From assembly GCA_019843655.1 (NCBI GenBank), contig JACDQD010000005.1:31940954-32004953 (forward strand): 64,000 nucleotides of DNA, read 5' to 3'. The stretch comes from Lethocerus indicus (Eukaryota > Arthropoda > Insecta > Hemiptera > Belostomatidae). This document shows positions 11,576 through 23,787 of the stretch, in pieces; the stretch's first letter is position 1; each line of letters begins with the position of its first letter. A model generated the notes under the pieces. It did no database searches. It had not been told where the DNA came from and worked only from the letters and a program-made list of their open reading frames with translations. Position numbers and translations under genes: made by a program.

Positions 11576-12670
11576 TGGCCAAATTAAAGTGAGTTACTTG
11601 CCCCTGCCATTTAGAGGCTAAAAACCGAAAATCGAAAATTTTAGGTTTTTCGATAATGCCATTTGGCCCTAATCAGAATTTTTCCCATATTGGGCCAGTG
11701 ATAGAAACGGCCCGGGTTAAAAATCTCCTTTTTCAGAATTCCAAAATGCAAAGTGGGCTAATTTTGAAACGGCGGCACAATTTTTCGTTGAAAATCGAAA
11801 ATTTAGGTTTTAATCACAGACGATTATATTCCACCCACAGTGAAGAGTTACACTTGCCGCCTGAAACGGCGGTGAAATCGAAAATTGGGTTTTCGAATTT
11901 TCAGATCGTCCCATATTCTAACGGCCAAGGATTTACCGCAGTGAGTTACACTTGCCCTGAAACAGCGGGTTGAAAATCGAAAATTTAGGTTTCGAAAATT
12001 TTTCAGATCGATCATATTCCACCCACAAGTGTACAAAAGTGAGTTACTTGCCCTGAATCCACAAAGTGAGTGATTACACTTGCCCCTGAAACGGCGGTTG
12101 AAAATCGAAAATTTAGGTTTCTCGAAATTTTCACAGATCGATCCCATATTCCACCCACAAGTGTACAAAGTAGTTACACTTGCCCCTGAAACGGCGGGTT
12201 GAAAATCGAAAATTAAGGTTTTCGAAAATTTTCAGATCGATCCCATATTCCACCCAAGTGTACAAAAGTGAGTTACACTTGCCCCTGAAACGGCGGGTTG
12301 AAAATCGAAATTTAGGTTTTCGAAATTTTCTAGATCATCCATATTCCACCACAAGTGTGTACAAAAGTGATTACCTTGCCCCTGAAATCACGGCGGGTGA
12401 AAATCGAAAATTTAGGTTTTCGAAAATTTCTCACAGATCGATCCCATATTCCACCCACAAGTGTACAAAAGTGAGTTACACTTGCCCCTGAACAGCGGGT
12501 TGAAAATCGAAAATTTAGGTTTTCGAAAATTTTCACAGATCGATCCATATTCCACCCACAAGTGTACAAAAGTGAGTTACACTTGCCCTAGGCAGGTTGA
12601 AAATCGAAAATTAGGTTTCCGAAAATTTTCTCAGATCAATCCATATTCCACCACAAATTGTACAAAGTGA
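11576..12670 (+). repeat. 104-bp satellite, array 3 (irregular copies)
   Basis: Same unit and orientation as arrays 1 and 2. Clear starts are at about 11853, 11951, 12079, 12179, 12278, 12375, 12481 and 12582. Successive spacings from 12079 onward are 100, 99, 97, 106 and 101 rather than 104. Most differences are deletions, often in homopolymers (TTTTT to TTTT, CCC to CC). Fragments extend back to about 11580. Confidence 0.93.
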
Positions 12671-15600
12671 CCCTAAAATCACTTGACCCAAAAAACCCCT
12701 GCGTCAAGGGTAAAATCATTTTTGGGTTTGCGTCAATGCCACTGGCCCAATTGTTGGCAACCCATGCCATTAAAAATACATTTTATTTTGTGAGTAGGCT
12801 AATTTTGAAAAATTTTTTGGCTAATTTGCCCTTGAAATCATTAAAATTTTGGGTTAATGCGCCCGTACCAATTTAAATAATTTTGCGTAAAAAATGCCAT
12901 TTTGCTAGAGCCACCACAAGTGGCGTCAATGAGTATTCCATAATAACTGCCCTTAAACATAGGTGCGTCTAAAAATTTGCCAGTAGACCTATTGCCGAAA
13001 CTGTATTTGGCTTCTAAGACGACCTAACTGGGCAATTTTGGGTATACATGCCTTTTGTTAATAACATTTTTGACACATTACGTAAAAATGCAATTTTGGA
13101 GCCTAAAACCGCATTTTGGGCCAATTTTGCGCACCATTTCAGATGCCATCTGTATTTTTAGACTTAAAAACATTTTGAAATCATTTGCGCTAAAATCAAT
13201 AATTTTGGCTTAAAAATGTCCTAAGTCTAAAATTTAGACCGTTAGGTCAAAATTTCACAGGGCGCATATTCGCTAAAATGCCATTTTTTTCAATGTACAA
13301 ATAACAGTTGAAGCACTTGCTTCAAATGCCATGACCAGCCTCACCAAGCCACCTCACTGCATTTCACCAATTTTTGCGCAAAATAAGGTTTAAAGGACCC
13401 TAGGAAAATTTTTAGGCTGCGTCATTTTCATATGCCATTTGGGCTGGGTGAAATAATTTTGGCCCATGCTCTAACCAATTTTTGGTGTCTAAAATGCCAA
13501 AATTTTGCCAATTTTCCTTTAAATGCCATTTCTAAAATGCTAACTCTAAAAATGCCATTTTCTAATAACAAATAAACTGCTTATATACCGCTTTTGGGCT
13601 ATTGAGTATGCGCTATTACATTTTTTATAATAGGCCAACCCTTTTGCGTCAAATATATCATTTTTTTGGCTAATTTTGGTCAAAATATGCCATTTTTTAG
13701 AATGCTAAAAAAAATGGATGGGTCTAAAAATTATACATAAGGCTGCGTAATAAAATACATTAGGATGGGCCAAATTTTACGTCAAAATGCCATTTTAGAG
13801 CAAAAATGGGCCACTATTTTGAATTCTAAAAATACGCTTTTAGGTAAAAAAATGCAATTTTGCTAATTTTGTAGGCGTAAAAGGCAATAAATTCAAGGCG
13901 CAAATAACGAATTTTGGGTCCTGCACAAAAATGCATTTTTGGGCCAAGAACCGGCATTTGCGCCTAAATAAAACATCTTTGTAAACAGGCTTTGAGATCT
14001 AATTTTATGATCCCATAATTGCCATTTGAATGTAAAAATGCACAATTTTGGTAAAATGCAATGAAATTGCGTCTAAAAAGTGCAGTTTTGCCAATTTTAC
14101 GCGGGATGTTGAAATCGAAAATTTAGGTCAATTTTAGAGAGAAAATTTCAGATCGATCACATTTGCGGCCATGTAATAAAAATGAAATACACCATTTTGC
14201 CCTAAAGTCCGTTCCACCGTATTTGGCTCAGACGATCCCATTTTCGACACCCGCGACAAGTGAGCATGCTGAATACGGCGGGTTTTAGGCGTAAATGCCC
14301 AGATCTAATTTACAAGCAATTTATACCAAAGTGTAGAGTTATCTATTCGTCTAATTTTCTCAGATTGCCATATTCCACCCAACACAAGTGGCAAATTTAC
14401 AATTCGAAATTTTTTGAGCCGCGATTTTCCACCCACACGTGTACAAATGCATTACACTTGGGCCTACCCAAAAATGCCATTTTTTCAGCCAATTTCAGAT
14501 CACAGATCGATCACTCCACCCACAAGTGTGCATGTACGTGAGTTTTGCCTGAAACCTATTTTGCATTTTGGTTCCTAAAAATAACATTTTTGGGTTTTTA
14601 TTTTTCTAAATGTCCATTTACAAGTGTATGACTTTTTGTCTGAAAATGCATTTGTAATAATTTTAAAATCGATGCATTAGACAATTGAGTTACACATTTT
14701 GTCAAATAGGTATGCGTAATACCCATTTTTAGGCTAAAAACCGCATTTTGAGGCCTATTTTTGATCTAAAAATCGATCCATTTGCCCTAACAACTGTAAA
14801 AACGACCTTTTGCGCCAACGGGGCTTAAAAATCCTTTTATTTTGCCTAAATGCCATTGTTTGGTTATTGCCATTTGGCATGATGGTCCTAATAACTGCAA
14901 AATTTTATTTAAAATCCGTCTTAAAACATTTTTGGGCTTTAAATTTTAGAGAACGCTTTTGAATGCTTGCCAAAATGCCATTTTGTTTTCATTTTTGCGT
15001 CATATTTGTGTACACAAGTGTACATAATGATTATTAGGCCCCTGAAACCGGGTTGATACCGCGAAAATTTTCTCAGATCGATCCATAAAAAATTAACTGT
15101 TGCGTCGAAATATTTTCCTGGGCTTTTAGCTATTAAAAAATTTGCGTTTTTAGACCGCCTCTAAATTTTTGGCTTTTGCGGTTTACGAAAATTTTGGGCT
15201 TACATTTCTCAGGCCAAATTTTTATAAAATAACGCTTGCTTAAGATGTAGTAAAAATTTTAATAACCTGGGCAATTTTTTAGACTTAAAAACTTCAACTA
15301 ATTCTAATAGTCAATATTGAATCATTTGGGCCTATTTTGCTCTGGCTTATTTTGCGTCTAAAATCGCTAATTTGCTTTAGGTTTTATAAAATAAAAATTT
15401 GCCTGTTTTAAATCACATTTTACCGTAAAGTGTAGCAACCCATTTTGCCAATCAAAATTACTTAGAGGCTACCATACGGGTTGAACGAATCAGATAGGTT
15501 TTTAGATAAAATTCCTTTTTTTGGTCTTAAAAATCTTTACATTTGGCTAAGCCTTGGCATTACAAAAATAACTGCATACACTTGGGCTAATAACCAATTT

Positions 15601-17410
15601 TTGGTTGGAAAACATTTTGGGCCTTAATTGCTTTTAAATTTTTTTATTCTAAAAATCACCGTATTTTAGCAGCTAAACCATTATTAATTGGCCCATTTCG
15701 GCCTTGCCAAAAATAACCATTTGAATGGGCATTTAGTACGCGTAAAAATGCCATTTTGGGCCCTAATAACTAATTTTTGGCTTAAAAAAAAATTTTGAGG
15801 CGGTTTCAATGTGGGTAGCTAAAAACGCCCAATTGGGCAATTTTGGGTAAAATATCCTTTTGGGCCTATTTTAGAGGTCTAAACCGCAATTGTTTCATTT
15901 TTGCGGCAATTTTGCCTAATACTGCCATGCCTTAAACCGTATTTTGGGCTCTCAAAAACTACATTTTGCCTATATTTTGCGTAAATACAATTTTTTTTTG
16001 GCCTAATTTCGTCTAAAAATAACTGAGTAAAATTCCATTTAGAGCCAAAACCGCATTTTTGGCCATGGTCCTCAAAATAACTGATTTTTCATAAAAATTT
16101 TGCGCTAAAAAACATTTTGGGCCTATAATTTTGTGTTTGGCAATTTTGGTCTAAAAATGCGATTATCCAATTGGTAAAAATGCAATTTTGCGCAAAATAC
16201 TGCAAAATTTGCGTCAAAACTGCCATCCTCCATTTTGGCATCGCGAAAAATTTTTTTTGTCTAAAACCGTTTTGCGTGCCCTTAAAGCCGTTTTTTCCTT
16301 AAATAACGACCTTTAGCCATTTGGGCTCAAACGATATGCCTATTTGCGCAAAATATATTTACGTAAAATGCAATTTTGAAACTGCATTTTTTTGCGATGG
16401 TAATTTCAAATAACATTTTGCAAAGTCCGTAATGTTGATTTTGGCGTAAATATAACATTTTGCGCTAATTTCCATTTATGCTTTAGGCCAATTTTGCGGT
16501 AAAAATGCATGCATTTTAGAGCCACCAAACGTCAAAAATTGGGCGCTGTAATAGCGATTTTAGGCCTATTTTAGTCAAAAATGCCATTTTTGCTAACCGC
16601 ATTTTACCGCATTTTTGACAATTTTTTAAAATGCCATTTCGGAGCCATTTTGTTATAAAACCGCATTTTGGATTTTTTCGTTTTGCGCCTAAAAATGCCA
16701 TTTTGCCTAATAACCGAATTTTTGGCTTAAAACCGCATTTTGGTGCCACATTTTTGGGTTGTATAAAAATAACATTTTGGGCACGCCATTTTTATTAAAC
16801 CATTTTTGGCAAATTTTGCGTCTAAATACCATTTTTAACCATTTTGCGTCTAAAATGCCATTTTTGGAGCCAATTTTGCGTAAAAATGATTTTGCTAAAA
16901 CCGCATTTTAGGCTAATTTTTCGTAAAACAGGCAATTTTGGCCTAAAACCCGCATTTTTTTGCCAATTTTGTGTCAAAAAATGCCATTTTAGATGCTAAA
17001 AACCGCATTTCGGCTAATTTTGCGTCTAAAAATGCCATTTTTGGCCCTAATGACCGTATTTTTGGGTTTAAAAACCGCATTTTTGGGCCAATTTTGGGTC
17101 TAAAAATAACATTTTGGCCTAGAAACCGCATTTTTGCGTCTAAAAATTCCATTTTTGGCCCTAATTACTGTATTTTTTGGCTTACACATTTTTTACTTAA
17201 AAACCGCATTTTAGGGCCTAAAAACCTCATTCTAGGGTCTAAAAACCTCATTTTAGGGCATAAAAACCGTATTTTTGGGCCTAAAACCGTATTTTTGGGC
17301 CAAAAAACCGTCTTTTTGGGCCAAAAAACCGTATATTTGGGCCAAAAAACCGTATTTTTGGGCCAAAAAAACCGCATTTTTGGGCCAATTTTTCGCCTTA
17401 AAACCGCGAA
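12671..17410 (+). repeat. degenerate short-period repeat block, right part
   Basis: A long run of decayed GGCCAATTTTGCGTC, AAAATGCCATTTT and AAAACCGCATTTT units, same orientation as 7441-9095. Scraps of the 104-bp satellite are mixed in at about 14100-14545 and 15005-15085. The repeat becomes clean again from about 16940. No gene is seen in this 4.7 kb. Confidence 0.88.
17198..17388 (+). repeat. 21-bp tandem repeat at the right edge of the satellite block
   Basis: About nine head-to-tail units of the type AAAAACCGTATTTTTGGGCC, 19-22 bp each, with C/T and G/T variants (CCTCATTCTAGGG, CCGTCTTTTTGGG). This is the simplest and most regular form of the short repeat in the block. Confidence 0.92.
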
Positions 17411-17420
17411 CAAAAAGGAA

Positions 17421-18390
17421 CAAAGAAGTTAATAAAAACGACTGTTCATAATCTCGAAAACCAAAAACTCTACTGCAGTAACATCATGGAATGTTGTCTA
17501 GTACAACTTTGATATTTTGGTCTGCTTTGTGTAATTTTTCAAAACTTTTACCCGAGTTTTTTCCATACTCCGCCGACAGTGTTTGCCAGGAAAGAAGGGA
17601 AATTTGTGTCTCAAAGAAAATGTTACCCGATTATCCTATACTATATATAATAATAATAAACGGCGCTAGCGTGAAGAATGTCCCACCGTCACCTGCGTCC
17701 TGAAATTGAAAACCTGTTTCAGTAGAATCGCCGCATTTGCAAAAGGTCGGTAAATTTAGCGGGTGGACAAATCGACGGACTTTTAGCGGCGGACGGCGAT
17801 AGCCCACGGATCGTACGCCATAAATCTTTCCCCGACCATCCCCGGAAATGGAAAACGTTCGGCCGAACGATGTGTCATCCTCCGCATCCGCATAGTTGGG
17901 AGCGGTTAGCGCGATTATCTCATAAACTGAGGGTTAGAGCGCGGTGCAATATAAAAACGTTTCGGTACCTCGCCCTTAACGGGGGTCGACACGTGAAAAG
18001 CAATTAGTGAGGGCTCATGAATAGATTAAAACGTGTAATTTGAGGGAGGGGCGGGCTTTGTTGGTTCTGGGTGGCCCATCTCATTATTGGTGGGTTGTTA
18101 GGTCGCGTTGTGTATTTCACCCCCCGCCCCCCCGCCACCACAACCCCCTTGCGTTATAAATATTAACCGAATTGCTCGCCCTCTCACTCTCCGCCTGCCA
18201 ATTAACTAATTCATTAGTTTCATAACCGGGCGGCCGGCCACCGCCAACCTTTATTTATGGGTCGGTCCGCGCAAATTGCAAAATGTAATAATTTCGGATT
18301 CGGATGGTAATAATTTCGGATTCGGTGGGCGGTAATTCGGCCAGGGAGTTTCGGAGTTTCGGAAGGATTCCCCTGGCAGTATATTAATTA

Positions 18391-18392
<2 letters not shown>
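17421..18392. other. non-repetitive intergenic DNA
   Basis: Ordinary mixed-composition sequence begins abruptly after the satellite block. It contains C-rich and G-rich runs (for example near 18120-18150) and small duplications such as the TAATTTCGGATTCGG repeat at 18287-18325. I see no supported gene. Confidence 0.5.

Positions 18393-18431
<39 letters not shown>
18393..18431. repeat. (AT)n microsatellite
   Basis: About 39 bp of pure alternating AT, abutting hairpin element copy C. Confidence 0.95.
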
Positions 18432-18432
<1 letters not shown>

Positions 18433-18436
<4 letters not shown>

Positions 18437-18564
18437 CCGGTACTGAAGATGGCGAGCGGCCGACACCCGTCTAGCAAAAGACCAAACCGGCGAGAGGAAA
18501 CGAAAACACGCAATCTACGGTATTCCAACCCCTCGCAGACCACAAAAACAGGTATTCTAAACTA
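18433..18564 (+). mobile_element. hairpin element copy C, one arm only
   Basis: Only the longer-end arm is present. It runs from AACACCGGTACTGAAGATGG through CTAGCAAAAGACCAAACCGG to CTCGCAGACCACAAAAACAG and the terminal GGTATTCTAAACT. The partner arm is missing, replaced by the AT microsatellite on its left. It corresponds to the part that copy B lacks. Confidence 0.78.
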
Positions 18565-19016
18565 TAAGGTATGTATATACCGTATTTCAACGATTATAAG
18601 ATTTTCAGAGGAAATAATTATTATTTGTAGAAATTGAAGGGTGCATCATAACGAGGTAAATCGACACACTTGTAAAAACTTTTATCTCAGCGGTATTTAT
18701 TTGTAGAATTACGAAATCTCGCGATAGAAGAAATACTGCTCATTGCAATATCCAAAAAATATTGCCGGACATTGTAATGTCGAGTGAAATAAATTTACGT
18801 CTCAATACAATTCAGTATTGAATAATATTTGGGCCAAGTTGTCTCACTTCAGAAGTGAAATCTGACTAGTATTTTCGAAGATTGATCTGAAGGTTTTTTC
18901 TAATATTTATCTTAGTTTATGTTATCGTTCTCAAGGCTTGTAATTTTGTTTTCAAGCCTTCATATCGGTATAACGTTTACAATTGTAGGTTGTCCCCTAT
19001 TTTGGTTGATGGCCAG

Positions 19017-19018
<2 letters not shown>
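18565..19018. other. AT-rich intergenic DNA
   Basis: AT-rich sequence with no recognisable repeat or coding signal. Confidence 0.4.

Positions 19019-19051
<33 letters not shown>
19019..19051. repeat. 33-nt poly-G run
   Basis: An uninterrupted run of 33 G, followed by a G-rich tail to about 19060. Such a run is prone to sequencing length error and could form quadruplex structure. Confidence 0.95.
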
Positions 19052-19052
<1 letters not shown>

Positions 19053-19060
19053 GGGGGAGG

Positions 19061-20629
19061 ACATAAAGAAAGATGACGAAGGACTCGAAAACTGATCGTC
19101 CCGAGGGTCGACAGATCAAATCGTTCAATCAGGTCCTTGGGGGGAGGATTACTGAAGCCAAATCCGCTGATTCGGCTCAATCATCTCCAATAACCTTTTT
19201 CCTCCTTTCTTCCCTTTTGTCACTTTTCCTGTCGGATAAAAAAAAATATAATCCTCTAAGCGGACGGCCCCGTTTTCTCGAACGGCCTTTCTATAAGTCC
19301 GGGAAACTGAGATTGGCACGAAGATGAAAATAAAACTGTACAACGGTCAAAGTACAATATTCGAGCCCGTAAGCTGCTGCGCTCTAGCGGTCTCTCGCCG
19401 AACCTCAAAGGTCTTGGCGGGTTTTTTTGAAATTTCCCTTCGTACTCGGGTTTGATATGAAAACTATTCCTTTTGGAATAGTCGGTTGCACAAAAAAAAG
19501 TTTTAACGCTAAAAAAATTACACCACATAAAACAATATAGACTGTAGGTAGTTAGTGATATTGTGGGTCATCTCTTAAACTCTAGGATCAGATAAGTACG
19601 TGAATGTAAATCGATAAGTATTGATACACACGCCAATTTGTAATTTAAGCATCGAATATTGTTTGAAAGATGATTGAACAAATTTACGATCCATTTATTA
19701 TTCTAATGTTAATTCAACAATTCCGTATCGTCCTTGACGAGGTATCGCGCCATGTAAGACAACTGACATTCCTACTTGCGTCCTACGGCCGTATATGGAA
19801 TTCTAATAATATTCACTCCGATGGTTTAATTCGGTGGATATCTGTCTTGATTATAAGGTCCGTTTCGGTATTATATGTGATATTTTATATTTTTTCCGTC
19901 GTTAACGATATTTTGTTACTGATGTCATTTTCGTCAACGTTTTTAATTTTTCACGTTATTGACGACCGCGTCAAGTTGGGCAAGCGACTGAATAAGCAAA
20001 ACCCGGTTCTGGTTAATGGGAAATTGTACCTTTTCCTGCAGCCTGGATGTATAATAATCAGTGGATTATTCAACGTCAACGTTTCGAAATCGAACGAACC
20101 ACTTTTCGATTGTCCCAAGAGCGGAAGCGCTATCCGAATATCGCGAATATTTTTTTTTCCAACACTCACTCCTTCGTTAAAACTCGTGTATATAAAACAA
20201 TAGGACGAATTTCACGACGAATTCATCATCTCCTGTCTTCAGAAGATATCGGTATTGTTGCCGGAATGGAGGTGATGCGATATTGCGCTGATGGCGTCGG
20301 TGTTTCTCGTCCGGGACCGACTGGCGATGCCGACGCCGATGCTGAGTGTACCGCCCTCGGGATGCCTATTAGGAGGGCCGGCCTATAATTATATAGGTGT
20401 TAATTATACGGCGGCGGATGGGATTCACAGGTAACGGCTCCCTATCGTGTTTTCCCACCCCCCCCCCAAACCCCAGCCCCCCCGGCACCCCGCGTTCTAA
20501 TCCCTCCCTCCGTCCCTTCCCTCTCCTTTATCCCTCCTTTCGTCCACTCTTGATGCCTCCGGGACGAAGTCTTTACCTCGGAGGCATGACTTTGTGCGAC
20601 AGGATAAGGGAAATTTTTGCAGGTGAACG

Positions 20630-20701
<72 letters not shown>

Positions 20702-22280
20702 TTCCTCCGGTTTTTCCAGGGCTTGTCCCTACAAATCCTCCCAAGGGAATTGTTCGATCCATCTAGCAGCGCCCGAACAGACATTTTCCGTGAGGTGCTG
20801 CCGTCTGGCGGCGATTTTACGTATTAAATACCCGAAACGGCGAAGATTTTTATTTATTATGACGTCTGACCTGACCCCGTGACCCACACACACACAAACA
20901 CACAGACAAACGCCATTTGACAAATATTATATAGATAATGCTACGCTGCGCGAGCACTATTCCAAATTTACGAGCTTGGGCCTTAATAACGTCGGGCATT
21001 AATAAAAAAAGTTAACGGAGAACGCCGTGAATCATTCGGAACGATCAATCCGCGGTTACGGGAACGGGCCACGTATAATCACGTTTTATTGGTTGTAATA
21101 CAACCGGAGGCCCCTGGAAGCCCATTAGACGTTTATCATTATTAACGCTAATAACCTCCCGAATTACGAACTTCTTCGGGTGGGGGGGCGGGGCGGATCT
21201 GTAGCATTATAATTTGCTCCCCCCCCTAGGGTATTTTCTAAAAAAATTTACATTTAAACGTCCCCGTATAACAATTTCGGGAACTTTAATTTCAAAACAA
21301 CGTACCGATAAAAACGAAGAAACAAAACAGTGAAAAGGAGACATTATAATTACATATTTTTCGGAGCCGGTCTTTGAAGTCGCCGATGGATCGGGCGTAA
21401 AATCAACTGGTTCGGGGTCGGTGGGGGGCCTTTGGGGGCGTTGTTAGATTGCCGTTCATAATGTCGTCAATCACGACTGGGGAGGGAGAAAGAAAGTTTT
21501 AAAAAGAATTTATAACTCGTCCAACTAATATAAAGTGTAATCGGACGGAGGCGGCCCCTTGAGTGGCGCTCGTCCGACGACTGAAGGGGCCATTATCGAT
21601 GCTAATGCTCGGCACGGCTTCTTTAATGTTTTCTGTCGGCCATTTTCTCCATTTTTGTCCGGTTAATTTTTCAACGGCACCCCCCCCCCCGCGAAATAAA
21701 AACAGAACAACTCCTCCTTTACCGGATTCCTTCGGCCCATTAAAATTTATTCCGGAAAGCCGGTCAGTTTTTTCGTCCGAGAAAATGGCGGCGCGCACAC
21801 TCTGAGACGGCCTGAAAACAATAATTTACGATTGGCAATTTTATTATGGGACTTTGGCGTCTTTAAATTGATCTCGATTAAATGAAATAAGATATTAACT
21901 GGCGTCCAATTTATCAACCGTGGCACAGATCCAACGGCCGTCCGGGAGGTAGTTTTGAAAATTATGACGGAAAAATTATGTAAAATGGTTCTGAGATTTT
22001 CTTTTCGGAACATTGCCCTTTACTATAGGGAATTCTTTCCGTTTTCCAGCTTTCACTATCCCCAAATATGACGAACGCCTTCAATTACCAAGTTATACTA
22101 TCCCCCAATACACCGAACGCCTTATGTCTTCAAGTTATACCATCCTTCAATACACTATTGCAATTGAAATTGATGGTTTACCTTGAAATATTTTATTGTT
22201 TTTAGGTGTATACTAATACATGTTTGAATACGGTGAATTGAATACCACTTATTTATTTTGTATGTTCTGGTCTTATTAAT
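19061..22280. other. intergenic DNA upstream of the roadblock gene
   Basis: No supported gene. A 177-codon open frame at 19670-20203 has no recognisable domain. C-rich tracts lie near 20455-20480 and 21680, and G-rich tracts near 21182. At 22048-22130 a roughly 45-bp motif (CCCCAAATATGACGAACGCC type, then AAGTTATACTATCC) is imperfectly duplicated. Confidence 0.4.
20629..20697. repeat. compound (CT)n(AT)n microsatellite
   Basis: About 22 bp of CT, then about 47 bp of alternating AT. It generates spurious open frames on both strands. Confidence 0.95.
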
Positions 22281-22702
22281 TGTTTAGAAATGTGCCGAAA
22301 CTAAAGCCAGCGCTTGTTTCTAAAATTTCGGTTTTTTCTTTTCGGTTTTGTGGGTTACAGGGTACTGACGCCCTTCTGCTATTCAATGAGAAGAAGACTA
22401 CCGATTTTCACAAGGTAGGATTTTTCCTGGTGAACAAATTGATTGAGATTTTCCCACCGCGAAGATTAGTCCCAACCCCTACACGATGTCACTCCCTGAT
22501 TTTAAGGTGATTTGTTGGCCTCGGATGATGTCCTGAATGCTATCATCCTGCTCCTCCTGGTCCTGGAAGGGTTAAGGTATTTGTTCCGACAGATCGACGT
22601 TCGGAAAGAGATTAGCGACGCGAAATAATTTTATCATATGTTCCGGTAAAGTTATTTTTATCATATGTTTCTTCTGGAAAAAAACAAATTTCAGGGCCAG
22701 AA

Positions 22703-23685
22703 ATGAAAGACGTTCTGAAGGACGTTCAAAAGGCGAAACAGGTGAAATTACCATTCACTATACGGGCGTTTAATATGACTGTCTGGAAGATAATTCTTTT
22801 TTTTCCCCCCCGTAGGATTTTAGGGAGACGATGTTGAGGATACAGAACCAACGCGGGGTCATTGGTACACTGGTATGCGACAGCGAAGGTAATTTGTAAC
22901 GTCTGTAATTAAATAATTAGTCGTCACCACTGCATACTGAATTTATCCCTGTAACATATCATCCATGTTTAGGGATCTGCCAGAACAATACTCATCGTGG
23001 GTCGTCGAGCTTGAAAAGTTTCGGGACTTAAGTTTGATCTAAGATTAGAAATGCGTTTGGTAGCCGGCTCATGAATAGCCTTTATTCACACTATTAGCAT
23101 AACGTTTCAGATAAGCGGAAACTCATCAAAACGCTTTCGCTAAACAATATTGGACTCGCGTTAGAAACACCATTTTATCTGGGGGCCAGGAAATTCTCGG
23201 TTATCATTTCCGATCTTTCCTATTGTGTACCCGAAGGTCTGTCATGATCTCGTTAAGGGCCATAAAGTTTTACGAGGACAATACTGCCTGTATATATATA
23301 TCCCTGAAGCCACACTTGTGTGAGGTCGAACTTTTAAATTGTACATGAGACGTTTCTAGCGGTTATCGGCAGGTATAGCGACTGAGACGACACTGAAGAC
23401 CGCAACCGCGGGCCTCTACAGCAGGATGCTGTGGCCGTTCGCCAAAAGGTGCCGGCACACAGTCAGGGACATACAGCCCGACAACGATCTGATCTCGGTC
23501 TGCATGACGACGACGAAACACATCATACACCTTGTACCCGGTACCGCCGTAACTACCGCTACCCAAATACTATAGATACGTCGATGAAATTCGATTTCGG
23601 ACCTAACAGAGGTTGCGCTGATGTTTCAGAAGAGAAATTCATGTTGGTGGCCCTACAGAAGCATTTGAACCCCGTGGACGATTAA
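22703..23685 (+). CDS. dynein light chain roadblock-type protein
   Basis: Homodimeric light chain of the roadblock/LC7 family, which binds dynein intermediate chain on the cargo-binding part of the motor. Three coding exons join in frame at 22703-22741, 22816-22888, 23373-23540 and 23630-23685 (four segments if the short ATG segment is counted). All junctions are GT-AG and the stop is TAA at 23683-23685. The product is 112 residues; the family is usually about 96. Family marks visible are RIQNQRGVIGTLVCDSEG, T-LKTATAGLYS, HTVRDIQPDNDLISV and the final strand VPEEKFMLVALQKH. The chosen ATG begins MKDVLKDVQKAKQ, a short charged N-terminal extension ahead of the helix DFRETMLRIQ; an upstream exon cannot be excluded. 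Relative to the conserved family pattern it is divergent, with extra cysteines (VCDSE, KRCRH, SVCMT). Insects often carry several roadblock paralogs, some testis-specific, and this may be one of those; that is inference. Confidence 0.9.
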
Positions 23686-23781
23686 ACCACTTCCTTCCTA
23701 CCGAGAAAACGAAATCATTTCCCGTTTACGAATTCAATTAAACTTCCACTCTGCCCGTTTTTTTATATTATAATAAGGTGA

Positions 23782-23787
23782 AATAAA
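23782..23787 (+). promoter_or_regulatory. putative polyadenylation signal of the roadblock gene
   Basis: AATAAA about 97 nt after the stop codon. It is the first canonical hexamer downstream of the gene. Confidence 0.5.

Noticed and set aside
19670..20203. 177-codon open frame, partly hydrophobic
   Set aside because: No recognisable domain, no clear signal peptide and no supporting neighbours; length alone is not convincing in AT-rich DNA.
22361..22628. Possible 5' exons of the roadblock gene (22361-22414, and an open frame ending at TAA 22626-22628)
   Set aside because: Phases do not join cleanly to the exon with the ATG at 22703, and the peptides show no homology.
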